Shown here: piece after piece, positions 24,291 through 33,624 of the stretch
Layout of the letters: each line of letters opens with the position of its first letter
How positions within the stretch are numbered: the stretch's first letter is position 1
Source of the DNA: Microbacterium hydrocarbonoxydans
Lineage (GTDB): Bacteria; Actinomycetota; Actinomycetes; Actinomycetales; Microbacteriaceae
Reading direction: 5' to 3'
Length of the DNA: 64,000 nt
NCBI RefSeq assembly: GCF_904831005.1
Contig: NZ_LR882982.1
Coordinates: 1,736,001-1,800,000, forward strand
Translations under genes and position numbers: made by a program
Notes under the pieces: generated by a model
Told to the model about the DNA's origin: nothing
The model's database searches: none
The model's input: the letters and a program-made list of their open reading frames with translations, nothing else

Positions 24291-26450
24291 ATGGCACACT
24301 CGATTTCCGAACAGTACGCGAACGTCGACTTCTCCCCCATCCAGGCACTCACCGAGGGCGAGGTGATCACGCACTCGCCCGTGCGCGACATCCGCCTCGC
24401 CTCGGGCAGGACCCTGGCTCTCATCACGCTCGACAACGGACGCGACCACACTCGGCCGAACACCCTGGGGCCGGCGACCCTCACGGCTCTCGGAGAGACG
24501 CTGGACGGCCTTGCTGCTCGCGCCGCAGCGGGCGAGATCCAGGCAGTCGGCATCACGGGCAAGCAGTACATCCTCGCCGCCGGCGCCGATCTCTCCGACA
24601 TCAGCAAGGTCGGCTCGCGTGACAACGCGCGCCTGATCGCGCAGCTCGGCCACAAGGTGCTCGGCAAGTTCGGTGAACTCGGTGTCCCCTCGTTCGCCTT
24701 CGTCAACGGGCTCGCACTCGGAGGTGGGCTCGAGATCGCGCTCAACTCCACGTACCGCACGGTCGACGCGTCCGCCGCCGCGATCGCGCTGCCCGAGGTC
24801 TTCCTCGGGATCATCCCCGGATGGGGCGGCGCATACCTCCTGCCGAACCTGATCGGCATCGAGAACGCGCTCGAGGTCGTCATCTCGAACCCGCTCAAGC
24901 AGAACCGGATGTTGAAGCCGCAGCAGGCGTTCGATCTGGGCGTCGTCGATGCGATCTTCCCCGCCGCCAACTACCTCGAGAACTCGCTCGCCTGGGCCGA
25001 TGCGGTCCTCGGCGGCAAGAAGGTCGAGCGCAAGAACGAGCCGGGCAAGATCGAACGGCTCACGAAGTGGCCCATCGCCATCAAGATGGCGCGCGGGATG
25101 CTCGAGTCGAAGATCGGCACCGTGCCGAAGTCCCCGTACGCCGCGCTCGACCTGCTCGACAAGGCGAAGAGCGGCACCAAGGCCGAGGGCTTCGCCCGTG
25201 AGGACGAGGCGCTCGCCGAGCTCGTGACGGGTGACCAGTTCGCGGCATCGATGTATGCGTTCGACCTCGTGCAGAAGCGTGCGAAGCGACCGGTGGGCGC
25301 CCCCGACAAGGCTCTCGCGAAGAAGGTCACGAAGGTCGGCATCATCGGCGCCGGCCTCATGGCGAGCCAGTTCGCCCTTCTGTTCGTGCGCAAGCTGCAG
25401 GTGCCTGTACTGATCACCGACCTCGACCAGGCGCGCGTCGACAAGGGCGTCGCGTACATCCACGAGGAGATCGGCAAGCTCGAGGCCAAGGGCCGTCTGG
25501 ATGCGGACTCCGCGAACAAGCTGCGTGCTCTCGTCACCGGCACGACTGACAAGAGCCTCTATGCCGACTGCGACTTCGTGATCGAGGCCGTCTTCGAAGA
25601 GGTCGGCGTCAAGCAGCAGGTCTTCGGCGAGATCGAGAAGATCATCGCAGAAGATGCGATCCTCGCGACCAACACCTCGTCGCTGTCGGTCGAAGAGATC
25701 GGTGCGAAGCTCGCTCACCCCGAGCGACTCGTGGGATTCCACTTCTTCAACCCGGTCGCGGTGATGCCGCTGATCGAGATCGTGAAGACGCCGACGACCT
25801 CGGAGGGGGCGCTCTCGACCGCCTTCGTCGTCGCGAAGAACCTCGGCAAGAACGCGGTCCTCACCGCCGACGCCCCCGGTTTCGTCGTGAACCGACTGCT
25901 GGCGAAGGTCATGGGCGAGGCAGCTCGCGCCGTCTACGAAGGGACGGCGATCACAGATGTCGAGAAGGCGTTCGCGCCCCTCGGCCTGCCGATGGGTCCC
26001 TTCCAGCTGATCGACCTGGTCGGATGGAAGGTCGCAGCTCACGTGCAGGACACGATGGCGCACGCGTTCCCCGACCGCTTCTACGCCAACGAGAACTTCC
26101 ATGCTCTCGCGGAGCTCGACGGGGTCATCGAGAAGGACAAGGGCGGCCGGGTGACCGGCTGGACCAAGCAGGCCGAGAAGCTGCTGAAGCCCGCGGTCGG
26201 CAAGACGCCGGCGTCGGCCGAGACGATCCTGCAGCGTGTGCAGGACGGCCTGGCGAGCGAGATCAAGCTCATGCTCGATGAGGGCGTCGTACCCGAGGTC
26301 GAGGACATCGACCTGTGCCTCATCCTCGGCGCGGGCTGGCCCTTCATCGACGGCGGGGCGTCGCCGTACCTCGACCGCGAGGGCGCTTCGGAGCGCGCAT
26401 TCGGCGGGCAGTTCCACACGCCCCAGATCCGCGGCATCGAGAACCGCTGA
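24291..26450 (+). CDS. fadB: Fatty-acid oxidation multifunctional enzyme (enoyl-CoA hydratase / 3-hydroxyacyl-CoA dehydrogenase)
   Basis: 719 residues from ATG 24291 with an AGAGGAAG site. The crotonase domain spans about 30-220 (oxyanion-hole GKQYILAAGADLSD, GLALGGGLEIAL and the catalytic glutamate in LPEVFLGIIPGWGG). The NAD-binding 3-hydroxyacyl-CoA dehydrogenase domain begins near 345 (VGIIGAGLMAS) and has the catalytic histidine in VGFHFFNPV. The C-terminal dimer domain follows. The length matches FadB-type alpha subunits. With FadA it makes the trifunctional complex. Confidence 0.95.
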   Translation: MAHSISEQYANVDFSPIQALTEGEVITHSPVRDIRLASGRTLALITLDNGRDHTRPNTLGPATLTALGETLDGLAARAAAGEIQAVGITGKQYILAAGADLSDISKVGSRDNARLIAQLGHKVLGKFGELGVPSFAFVNGLALGGGLEIALNSTYRTVDASAAAIALPEVFLGIIPGWGGAYLLPNLIGIENALEVVISNPLKQNRMLKPQQAFDLGVVDAIFPAANYLENSLAWADAVLGGKKVERKNEPGKIERLTKWPIAIKMARGMLESKIGTVPKSPYAALDLLDKAKSGTKAEGFAREDEALAELVTGDQFAASMYAFDLVQKRAKRPVGAPDKALAKKVTKVGIIGAGLMASQFALLFVRKLQVPVLITDLDQARVDKGVAYIHEEIGKLEAKGRLDADSANKLRALVTGTTDKSLYADCDFVIEAVFEEVGVKQQVFGEIEKIIAEDAILATNTSSLSVEEIGAKLAHPERLVGFHFFNPVAVMPLIEIVKTPTTSEGALSTAFVVAKNLGKNAVLTADAPGFVVNRLLAKVMGEAARAVYEGTAITDVEKAFAPLGLPMGPFQLIDLVGWKVAAHVQDTMAHAFPDRFYANENFHALAELDGVIEKDKGGRVTGWTKQAEKLLKPAVGKTPASAETILQRVQDGLASEIKLMLDEGVVPEVEDIDLCLILGAGWPFIDGGASPYLDREGASERAFGGQFHTPQIRGIENR

Positions 26451-26455
26451 GCTGA

Positions 26456-26495
26456 GCACGAGAGGGGGTCGCCGTGCGGCGGCCCCCTCTCGTGC
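26456..26495. terminator. Strong bidirectional terminator between fadB and the GMC oxidoreductase gene
   Basis: Perfect 13-bp arms GCACGAGAGGGGG (26456-26468) and CCCCCTCTCGTGC (26483-26495) with a 14-nt loop lie between two convergent genes. Confidence 0.75.
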
Positions 26496-26497
26496 GT

Positions 26498-28150
26498 CTA
26501 CGGAGTGGGACGTTCGTCGCGTTCACCGGCACGCGGCCAGAACGAGATCGCCCGCTCCGCGAGAGCGGTGATCGTGAGCGAGGGGTTCACCCCGGGATTG
26601 GCAGGCACAGCCGCGCCGTCGACGACGTGGAGCCCTGGATGACCCCACACCCGATGGAAGCGGTCGACCACGCCGGTCTCGGGTGAGGCGGAGATCACCG
26701 CGCCACCCAGGAAGTGGGCCGTGAGCGGAACGCCGAAGATCTCGGGCCAAGACCCTCGAGCCTCGGTCGGGACGCCGCCCTCCTTCTCGACGCGTGCTGC
26801 GATCGCCACGGCCGCGCGATGCGCCTGCGGAAGATGACCGGGGTTCGGTTCGCCGTGGCCCTGCGCGCTGGTCAGGACCACCCGCCCGAATCGACGGCGA
26901 AGCGACAGGGTGAGGGAATTGTCGCGCGTCTGCATCACGAGAGCGATGATGCCTCGTTCGCTCCAGCGTCGAAGCGATCCGAGACGAGCCTGGCGGATCG
27001 GCGCCCGGAGGATCTGGCCCATCAGGCTTCCGAGCCGCCCTGCGGGGCCACGGCCGCCGGGCACCATCGGCGACGCGAGTGCGCCCATGAGGTTCGATCC
27101 CGGCCCGTATCGCACGTTCTCGACGTGTGTGCTGTCATCGATGTGGAACGAGGTCGTGATCGCGACTCCGCGCGCCAGGTCGAGTGCCCGGGGAACGTCG
27201 ATGGCGACGGCGCCGTCGAGGGCCTCCGAGTTGGTGCGCGTGAGACGGCCGACTGCATCGGATACTCGGGGAAGCGCGCCGGAGCGCTTCATCCGATGCA
27301 GCAGCTGCTGCGTGCCCCATGTGCCCGCGGCGAGCACCACCTGACGCGCTCTCACCGTGCGACGCTCACGTCGGAACCACGCCCCGCTCCGCTCCGTCGT
27401 CACGGCGAATCCGCCATCCGGGAGCTCGCGCACCTCGGTGACGGTGCGCAGTGCTTCGATCACGGCACCCCGCTTCTCAGCGAGAGCGAGGTAGTTCTTC
27501 ATCAGCGTGTTCTTGGCTCCGACCCGGCATCCGACCATGCAGTTGCCGCAGAGCGTGCATCCCGTGCGATCGGGGCCCTCTCCGCCGAAGAAGGGGTCGG
27601 CAGTGCGCTCACCCGGCGTGCCGAACCACACGCCCACCGGTGCGTGCCGGAAGGTGCGTGCGACCCCGAGGTCCGCTGCGGCGCCCGCCATGATGCGCTC
27701 CACGGGCCCGGAATGTGGATAGCGCTCGACCACACCGAGCATCCGCTTCGCCGTGGCGTAGTGAGCAGAAAGCTCGGACTCCCAGTCTGCGAGCGCCTGC
27801 CACTGCGGATCGGCGAAGAACGTCGAGCCGGGCTCGTACAGCGTGTTGGCGTAGTTGAGAGACCCTCCGCCCACACCTGCGCCGGCGAGGACCATCACAT
27901 GGGGCAGACGATGGATGCGCTGGATGCCGAAGCAGCCGAGCCGCGGTGCCCAGAGATAGCGGCGTACATTCCAGTTGGTCTTCGCGAAGTCCTCGTCCTC
28001 GAAGCGGCGCCCTGCCTCGTACACGCGGACTCGATAGCCCTTCTCCACGAGCCGCAGCCCGGCGACGGATCCGCCGAACCCCGATCCGATGACGACGACG
28101 TCCTCGTCGACGCCGTCGGCGTGCTGCGTCGGTACCGCGGCGCCGTTCAT
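26498..28150 (-). CDS. GMC-family oxidoreductase, cholesterol-oxidase-like
   Basis: 550 residues from ATG 28150, overlapping the stop of the lipid-kinase gene (ATGA). An FAD dinucleotide fold opens the protein (VVVIGSGFGGSVAGLRL). A four-cysteine patch, CTLCGNCMVGC, lies near residue 195. The C-terminal GMC signature carries the catalytic His-Asn region (HVVDGAAVPANPGVNPS). These features match the large cholesterol-oxidase/ChoD branch rather than glucose oxidases. The real substrate (sterol, alcohol or lipid) is unknown. It is the last gene of a lipid-related operon. Confidence 0.87.
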   Translation of the reverse strand: MNGAAVPTQHADGVDEDVVVIGSGFGGSVAGLRLVEKGYRVRVYEAGRRFEDEDFAKTNWNVRRYLWAPRLGCFGIQRIHRLPHVMVLAGAGVGGGSLNYANTLYEPGSTFFADPQWQALADWESELSAHYATAKRMLGVVERYPHSGPVERIMAGAAADLGVARTFRHAPVGVWFGTPGERTADPFFGGEGPDRTGCTLCGNCMVGCRVGAKNTLMKNYLALAEKRGAVIEALRTVTEVRELPDGGFAVTTERSGAWFRRERRTVRARQVVLAAGTWGTQQLLHRMKRSGALPRVSDAVGRLTRTNSEALDGAVAIDVPRALDLARGVAITTSFHIDDSTHVENVRYGPGSNLMGALASPMVPGGRGPAGRLGSLMGQILRAPIRQARLGSLRRWSERGIIALVMQTRDNSLTLSLRRRFGRVVLTSAQGHGEPNPGHLPQAHRAAVAIAARVEKEGGVPTEARGSWPEIFGVPLTAHFLGGAVISASPETGVVDRFHRVWGHPGLHVVDGAAVPANPGVNPSLTITALAERAISFWPRAGERDERPTP

Positions 28151-29058
28151 CGCGAATCCCCCGGGCTCGCAGGGACGAGAACGGTCAGAGCCGACCGCCG
28201 GATCCCTATCGTGCACTCGTCCTCGGCGAGCCTCTCGCCGTCGGCGTAGACCACGAGGCCCGGCGCGCTCACCCGCACGGAGTGAGCGTGCCGCCGACTC
28301 ACCTCAGGGCGAGACAGATGCTCGCCCCGGAGCAGAAGCGGGAACAGACGCAGCAGTCGCACGCGCGTCAGCGGCGCGACCTGCACGACGTCCAAGAGTC
28401 CGTCGTCAGCGACGGCACCGGCGCACAGCGGCATGCCCCCGCCGTAGCTCTCGGTGTTGCCCACAGCGACGAGGGTCCCCGGCATACTTCTCGCCTTCTC
28501 GCCATCGACCTCGACCGTGAACTCCATCGGGCGCAGACGCACGAGCTCCACGACCAGCGCGAGGTAGTAGCGCAGCACGCCGTGCGGCCAGCGCAGGCGG
28601 TTCGTCCGGTCGCTCACCTTCGCATCGAAGCCGAGGGCGGCGATGGTGAGGAACAGATCGAGGCGACCCGCGGCACGCACCTCGCCGACGTCGATCGTGC
28701 GCGGGACACCCGTCAGAGCGAGCTCCGCAGCAGCGACAGGATCGTGACGAGGCAGGCTGAGGGCGCGCGCGAGGTCATTGCCCGTGCCGGACGGCACCAG
28801 GGCGACCGGGATCCCCGCCGTGCACACCAGATCGAGGATTCCCGACAGCGTGCCGTCACCGCCGACCACGACGAGCACTTGAGGACGTGCGTCGAGCGCC
28901 TGCACCGCGAGCGCCCGACTGGTCGCCGCGGACTCCCCTGCGTACGCCCGCACGTCGGCGCCGCGGGAGCGCAGATGCGCCAGTGCGATCCTGGCCTCCT
29001 CGGCACCACGGCCCTTTCCCGCGAACGGATTCGACAGCACCGCGATGTGCTCCGCCAT
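28147..29058 (-). CDS. Diacylglycerol/lipid kinase family protein
   Basis: 303 residues. N-terminal NPFAGKGRG phosphate-binding loop, the family GGDGT motif (about residues 66-70) and the substrate loop PSGTGNDLARAL identify a DagK/YegS/LCB5-type kinase. The C-terminal half ends with VYADGERL, also typical. It phosphorylates a lipid hydroxyl (diacylglycerol is the usual substrate in actinobacteria) at the inner membrane face. It begins 1 nt after the flavoprotein stop and overlaps the GMC gene. Confidence 0.9.
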   Translation of the reverse strand: MAEHIAVLSNPFAGKGRGAEEARIALAHLRSRGADVRAYAGESAATSRALAVQALDARPQVLVVVGGDGTLSGILDLVCTAGIPVALVPSGTGNDLARALSLPRHDPVAAAELALTGVPRTIDVGEVRAAGRLDLFLTIAALGFDAKVSDRTNRLRWPHGVLRYYLALVVELVRLRPMEFTVEVDGEKARSMPGTLVAVGNTESYGGGMPLCAGAVADDGLLDVVQVAPLTRVRLLRLFPLLLRGEHLSRPEVSRRHAHSVRVSAPGLVVYADGERLAEDECTIGIRRSALTVLVPASPGDSR

Positions 29059-29059
29059 G

Positions 29060-30682
29060 TCAGCGCGACCGTTCGGAGGAGATGACGGCGCCCGGATTCA
29101 GGATCCACGTCGGATCCAGCTCCCGCTTGATCGCTGCGAGGATGCGCACGCCTGTCTCCCCGATCTCCTGCTCGAGCCACGCAGCGTGATCGCGTCCGAC
29201 CGCATGGTGGTGGCTGATGGTGCCGCCCGCCGCGATGATCGCGTCGTTCGCACGCCGCTTGATCGGGACCCAGGTGCTCAGAGGGTCTGAGTGAAGGTTC
29301 GCGATCACCGTGAAATACAGCGATGCGCCGGTGGGATAGACGTGCGAGACGTGGCACATCACGTACGACCGGGCTCCCGCACCCTCGAACCCGGCTCGGA
29401 GAGCCGCTGTGACCTCCGTCTTGAGGTGCAGCAGGTTCGCCCAGGTGGTGCCCGTCTCGAGCGTCTCGCAGAACACTCCTGCGTCCAGCAACGAATCCCG
29501 CAGATATGGCCCGTCGAAGCGTCCGTCCAGCCACGCCGCAGCGTCACCGTCGCCGGACGACAGTCCGCCGGCCCCCGTGAGGATCGCCGTCGTCCGGCGT
29601 CGACGTTCAGCGATGTCATCGCCCTCGTACACGGTCACGATGCTCGCGCCCTTCGCGAGCGCCTTCCCGATCCTTCCCACCTGAGCGAGGCTGACTGCGG
29701 TCTCGGCCTCGTCGGACAGGCGGATGACTGTCGGGCCGCCACCCCGCTGAGCCACTCTGCGCAGGGCGTCGGCCCCCTGTACGAAGTCGGGGAAGCTCCA
29801 CGCCTCGACGATGCGTCGACGTGGCAGCGGATGAACCCGCACACGCACCTCTGTGATCACACCGAAGATGCCCTCCGAACCGAGGAAGACCCGGATCAGG
29901 TCGGGTCCGGCCGCAGACCCCGGCGACCGCCCGGGATCGATGTCGCCGGTCGGTGTCGCGACCCGGAGCCCAGTGACCATGGAATCGAATCGCCCGTACC
30001 CCGCGGAGTTCTGTCCTGACGAGCGCGCGGCGGCGAATCCTCCGATCGTGGCGTACCGGAAGCTCTGCGGATAGTGCCCGAGTTCGAAGCCCCGCTCGGC
30101 CAGCAGCGCCTCGGCATCCGGCCCCGAGGTTCCGGCGGCGAAGCTCGCCTCACCGCTCACCTCATCGAGACGGATGAGACCGGAGAGTCGACGCAGGTCG
30201 AGGCTGATGACCGCACGATGGTCGCCCCGCTCGGGATCGAGGGCTCCGACCACGCTCGTTCCTCCGCCGAACGGGATCACCGCGATCCTCCGGTCGACGC
30301 AGACACGCAGCACCGCCGCGACCTCGCCGTGGCTACCCGGCCGCACGACGGCATCAGGTGCGGACTGCTCTCGCCTGCGCCGCCTCAGCAGATCCGGCGT
30401 CGAGCGTCCGCCTGCGTGACGGATGCGCGCCTCGCTCGAGGTGTCGACGTTCCCCTCCCCGATGACGTCTGCCCACGCCTCCAGGTCGTCCTCCCGCAGC
30501 GCCGTCGGCTCGAGCCGCACCTCGGCGAGGTCGACCGCACGCTCGGGCTTGTGCACCCGACCGAGCAGCAGGGGCAGCAGCATCCGCACCGCACGGGGCA
30601 GGTCAGCAGCCCTGTCCGGATCTCCCCAGCCGTTCCATCGCATGTCCGGCCTCACGGCGACCCTGCCGTCTTCTGGGTTCAT
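29060..30682 (-). CDS. FAD-binding oxidase resembling alkyl-dihydroxyacetonephosphate synthase
   Basis: 540 residues from ATG 30682. The FAD-binding PCMH/VAO half (about 105-285) carries VVRPGSHGEVAAVL, PFGGGTSVVGA and GGFAAARSSGQNSAGYG. The C-terminal half has the HHHAVGRDH motif, close to the histidine-rich active-site loop of alkyl-DHAP synthases, and ends with LDPTWILNPG. The eukaryotic enzyme makes the ether bond of ether lipids. The bacterial homologue's reaction is not established here, but clustering with a lipid kinase and glpD supports glycerolipid chemistry. Confidence 0.85.
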   Translation of the reverse strand: MNPEDGRVAVRPDMRWNGWGDPDRAADLPRAVRMLLPLLLGRVHKPERAVDLAEVRLEPTALREDDLEAWADVIGEGNVDTSSEARIRHAGGRSTPDLLRRRRREQSAPDAVVRPGSHGEVAAVLRVCVDRRIAVIPFGGGTSVVGALDPERGDHRAVISLDLRRLSGLIRLDEVSGEASFAAGTSGPDAEALLAERGFELGHYPQSFRYATIGGFAAARSSGQNSAGYGRFDSMVTGLRVATPTGDIDPGRSPGSAAGPDLIRVFLGSEGIFGVITEVRVRVHPLPRRRIVEAWSFPDFVQGADALRRVAQRGGGPTVIRLSDEAETAVSLAQVGRIGKALAKGASIVTVYEGDDIAERRRRTTAILTGAGGLSSGDGDAAAWLDGRFDGPYLRDSLLDAGVFCETLETGTTWANLLHLKTEVTAALRAGFEGAGARSYVMCHVSHVYPTGASLYFTVIANLHSDPLSTWVPIKRRANDAIIAAGGTISHHHAVGRDHAAWLEQEIGETGVRILAAIKRELDPTWILNPGAVISSERSR

Positions 30683-30702
30683 GCGTTACAGTGTGACACG
30701 TC

Positions 30703-31308
30703 ATGGAAGAACGTCAAGCAGTCGCCGCTGCGACGTGGCGCATGCCCGAGTGGGACTCGACCCAGTCGCGGATCCTCGACGCCGCGGATGCGCTGATCGG
30801 TCGCCGGGGCGTGCACGGCGTCACGATCGCAGAGCTCGCGCGGCGCGCAGGTCACAGCCGGCCGACGATCTATCGCAGCTGGAACGACGCCGACGATGTC
30901 GTACGCGCGGCGCTCCTGCGCAGGGTCGCCGCGATCCTCGGGGAGTTTCCCGCGAATGCCGTGACCCGACTCGCGCTCGTGGATGACGTGCTCCGCTTCT
31001 GCGCCCTGTTCCGCGCCGATGACGTGTACGGGCGTCTGCTCGCCGACGAACCCGAGGTGTTCACCCGCTACACGTTGCAGCGGGTGGGATCGAGCCAACG
31101 TCTGATCCTGAACTGGTTGGCGACCGCGATCCGCGCAGCGCAGCAGCGCGGATCGGTTCGTGACGGCGACCCCGACGAGATCGCCGTCATGCTTCTGTTG
31201 ATCGCTCAGTCGGCCGTGCTCTCTCACGGGACCGTCTCGGAACTTCTCTCCGAACACGCATGGGAGCGCGAGCTGCGAGCGGCACTCGACGGACTGCTCC
31301 GGCCATGA
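30703..31308 (+). CDS. TetR-family transcriptional regulator
   Basis: 201 residues. An N-terminal helix-turn-helix (about 25-70) with ITIAELARRAGHSRPTIYRSW-type spacing is followed by a helical ligand/dimer domain. It diverges from the flavoprotein gene across only 20 bp, which includes the short palindrome TGACACGTCA (30694-30703). It is translationally coupled to glpD. I infer that it represses both directions in response to a lipid or glycerol-derived ligand. Confidence 0.88.
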   Translation: MEERQAVAAATWRMPEWDSTQSRILDAADALIGRRGVHGVTIAELARRAGHSRPTIYRSWNDADDVVRAALLRRVAAILGEFPANAVTRLALVDDVLRFCALFRADDVYGRLLADEPEVFTRYTLQRVGSSQRLILNWLATAIRAAQQRGSVRDGDPDEIAVMLLLIAQSAVLSHGTVSELLSEHAWERELRAALDGLLRP

Positions 31309-32750
31309 CTCACTCCCCCGACCTCAACGTCGCGCGTCGGGCCGTCGAACTGGCACGCGCCGCCGACGAGACCGTCGACCTCCTGGTGATCGGCGGAGGC
31401 ATCACCGGCGTCGGCGTCGCGCTCGACGCGGCAGCCCGTGGCCTGAGCGTCACGCTTCTCGAGGCCGAGGATCTCGCGTTCGGCACGAGTCGCTTCAGCT
31501 CGAAACTCGTGCACGGAGGGCTCCGGTACCTCGCCACCGGCGATGTCGCGACCGCGAAGGAGAGCGCCTTCGAGCGCCATGTGCTGATGACGCGCGTCGC
31601 CCCGCACCTCATCCGTCCCCTCGCTCAGCTGCTGCCCTTCACGTCCGGAGTGACGATACGCCAGCGCGCGGCAGGCAGCGTCGGGATGGCCATGGGTGAC
31701 CTGCTGCGAATTCGTGCCCGCACGCCGACACGCTTCCTTCCGGCTCCGCGCCTCGTCTCTGCTCGCACCGCGCAACGTCTCTTTCCAGCGCTCAGGCGCG
31801 ACGGGCTGCACGGCGGGATGCTCTCGTACGACGGGCAGCTGATCGACGACGCCCGTCTGGTCGTGACCGTTGCCAGGACGGCGGCGAGCCTCGGCGCCCG
31901 GATACTCACGCGCGTGCGCGCGCTCGATCTGCGCGCCGACGGCGCGACCGCGGAAGACGCGCTCACGGGCGACCGTCTGGACGTGCGCGCCCGGTCGGTT
32001 GTCAACGCCACCGGCGTCTGGGCAGGGAGCCTCGACGAGTCGATCACCGTGCGACCCAGCCGCGGAACGCACATCGTGCTCGACGCCGCTGATCTCGGCG
32101 ATCCTTCCGCCGCGCTGACGATTCCGCATGAGGGATCGATCAGCCGCTACGTGTTCGCGCTCCCTCAGCAGAGCGGCCGGGTGATCGTCGGACTCACCGA
32201 CGAAGACGCCCCCGGGCCCGTTCCCCGCGTTCCCGTGGCGACGGACGGTGAGATCGACTTCCTGCTCGCGAACCTCAACAGAGTGCTCTCGGCGCCTGTC
32301 GGCCGCGAGCAGGTCAAGGGCTCTTTCGCGGGTCTGCGCCCACTGGTCGACACGGGCGCGGCTGCGACGTCCGACATCTCGCGGCGTCACCTCGTCAGCG
32401 TGTCACCCCGGGGGTTCGTCACCGTTCTCGGCGGCAAGCTCACCACGTACCGACGGATGGCGGAGGATGCGGTCGACCTCGCCGTCGAATCGGCCGGTCT
32501 CGACACGGGTTCCAGCTGCACGGCTTCGCTGCGGCTCACCGATTCCATCCCGGCCTCGACCGTCGATCTCGGCGACACCCGACGGCTGTCTCGCGCCGCG
32601 ATCGAGTTCGCCGTCCGCGCCGAGGGTGCGATGACGGCCGACGACATCCTCGATCGCCGCACCCGGATCGGGCTCGTCGACGACGAACGGGAACAGCAGC
32701 GGTCAGCGGTCGAAACCGTCGTCGCGGAAGTGCTCTCGACACTCTCGTGA
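31305..32750 (+). CDS. glpD: Glycerol-3-phosphate dehydrogenase, FAD-dependent
   Basis: 481 residues from ATG 31305, overlapping the tetR stop. The FAD fold VIGGGITGVGVALDAAARG is followed by FGTSRFSSKLVHGGLRYL, a hallmark of GlpD, and by SVVNATGVWAG and VLGGKLTTYRRMAE. The C-terminal domain is present but shorter than in E. coli GlpD. It oxidises glycerol-3-phosphate to DHAP, passing electrons to menaquinone. DHAP is the substrate class of the divergent alkyl-DHAP-synthase-like enzyme, giving the cluster metabolic logic. Confidence 0.92.
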   Translation: MTHSPDLNVARRAVELARAADETVDLLVIGGGITGVGVALDAAARGLSVTLLEAEDLAFGTSRFSSKLVHGGLRYLATGDVATAKESAFERHVLMTRVAPHLIRPLAQLLPFTSGVTIRQRAAGSVGMAMGDLLRIRARTPTRFLPAPRLVSARTAQRLFPALRRDGLHGGMLSYDGQLIDDARLVVTVARTAASLGARILTRVRALDLRADGATAEDALTGDRLDVRARSVVNATGVWAGSLDESITVRPSRGTHIVLDAADLGDPSAALTIPHEGSISRYVFALPQQSGRVIVGLTDEDAPGPVPRVPVATDGEIDFLLANLNRVLSAPVGREQVKGSFAGLRPLVDTGAAATSDISRRHLVSVSPRGFVTVLGGKLTTYRRMAEDAVDLAVESAGLDTGSSCTASLRLTDSIPASTVDLGDTRRLSRAAIEFAVRAEGAMTADDILDRRTRIGLVDDEREQQRSAVETVVAEVLSTLS

Positions 32751-32879
32751 CGGCGCCACGCCGCCGGAACCAGCACACACCGTATCCTCCCCACGGCACA
32801 TCGGGTAACGAGCGCGGAACAGCGTGTGAACACCTTCGCGGACGCCCCGAAGACGGCACCTTGAGCACGACCGAGCGGG

Positions 32880-32885
32880 CACAGT
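32880..32885 (+). promoter_or_regulatory. Candidate -10 of a leaderless promoter (SPFH gene)
   Basis: CACAGT is 6 nt before ATG 32892. It is weaker than the other examples because the first base is C. Confidence 0.4.
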
Positions 32886-32891
32886 GGTGGC

Positions 32892-33587
32892 ATGGACATG
32901 CTCCTCTCGATGCTGGGCGGCAAGGGGATGTCGGGGCTCTTCAAGACCGGCACGGCGATCCTCACGATCCTCCTGGTCGTTCCCGCGCTGTTGAAGATCT
33001 TCATCGTCACGGTCGACGAGGGATGGGCGGCGATCCGCACACGGAACGGCAAGCCGATCATCCGGAACCGCCCGCAGCGTCGTCCGTCATCCCGTGGCGG
33101 AGCTGTCGGCGAGGTCGTCGTGCTCGACCCGGGATCCCATGGCGCGTTCCCGCTCTTCTACTGGTACCGGCTCATCGATGTGCGCTGCAGGGCAACCGAT
33201 CTCCCCGCACGTGAGATGACCGGGGCGACCGGGCATCAGCACCGCGTGCACGCGTCGTTCGAGTGGCGCCCCATCCCGACCGGGCGGGATCTCCGTGTCT
33301 TCGAGCTCGATGTCGTCAACGTCAAGGAGCGCGCCTCGAACATCGTGGGAGCGGCGCTGCGCGACGTCATCCGGGGTCTCGACGGCGCCGAGCTTCCGCA
33401 CAACGACGAGATCAACACACGGGTGATCGCGGCCAGCGCCGACGAGGTGCGGCGTGCCTGCGGAGTCGAGCTGGTGCGGGTCATGGTCACCGGCGATGCG
33501 CTGACCGACGGATACCTGCTGTCGGCCGCACTGCGCGACGCCGATCGCGGGGCGCAGGCTGTCGCCGCCCTCCACGCGCTCAACTGA
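32892..33587 (+). CDS. SPFH/band-7 domain membrane protein
   Basis: 231 residues. One transmembrane helix near residues 17-38 is followed by an SPFH/band-7-like domain: VDEGWAAIRTRNGKPI opens it and VVLDPGSHGAFPLFYWYRLIDV is the second strand region. Helical segments follow. SPFH proteins scaffold membrane microdomains. The protein is shorter than flotillins or HflK/C and lacks a long coiled coil. No partner gene such as NfeD is adjacent. Role unknown. Confidence 0.75.
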   Translation: MDMLLSMLGGKGMSGLFKTGTAILTILLVVPALLKIFIVTVDEGWAAIRTRNGKPIIRNRPQRRPSSRGGAVGEVVVLDPGSHGAFPLFYWYRLIDVRCRATDLPAREMTGATGHQHRVHASFEWRPIPTGRDLRVFELDVVNVKERASNIVGAALRDVIRGLDGAELPHNDEINTRVIAASADEVRRACGVELVRVMVTGDALTDGYLLSAALRDADRGAQAVAALHALN

Positions 33588-33624
33588 GCGTCACCGCCGC
33601 TCCGCGCCACCGCGGCGCGGGAAG

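Noticed and set aside
24195..26459. 754-codon minus-strand frame opposite fadB
   Set aside because: fadB on the plus strand has complete family motifs. The antisense frame is an artefact of GC-rich codon usage, as are 36026-38710 opposite acnA and 43524-46106 opposite parC.
33602..33620. Short GC hairpin between the SPFH and dxs genes as a terminator
   Set aside because: A 7-bp stem in GC-rich DNA without a T-run is too weak to call.
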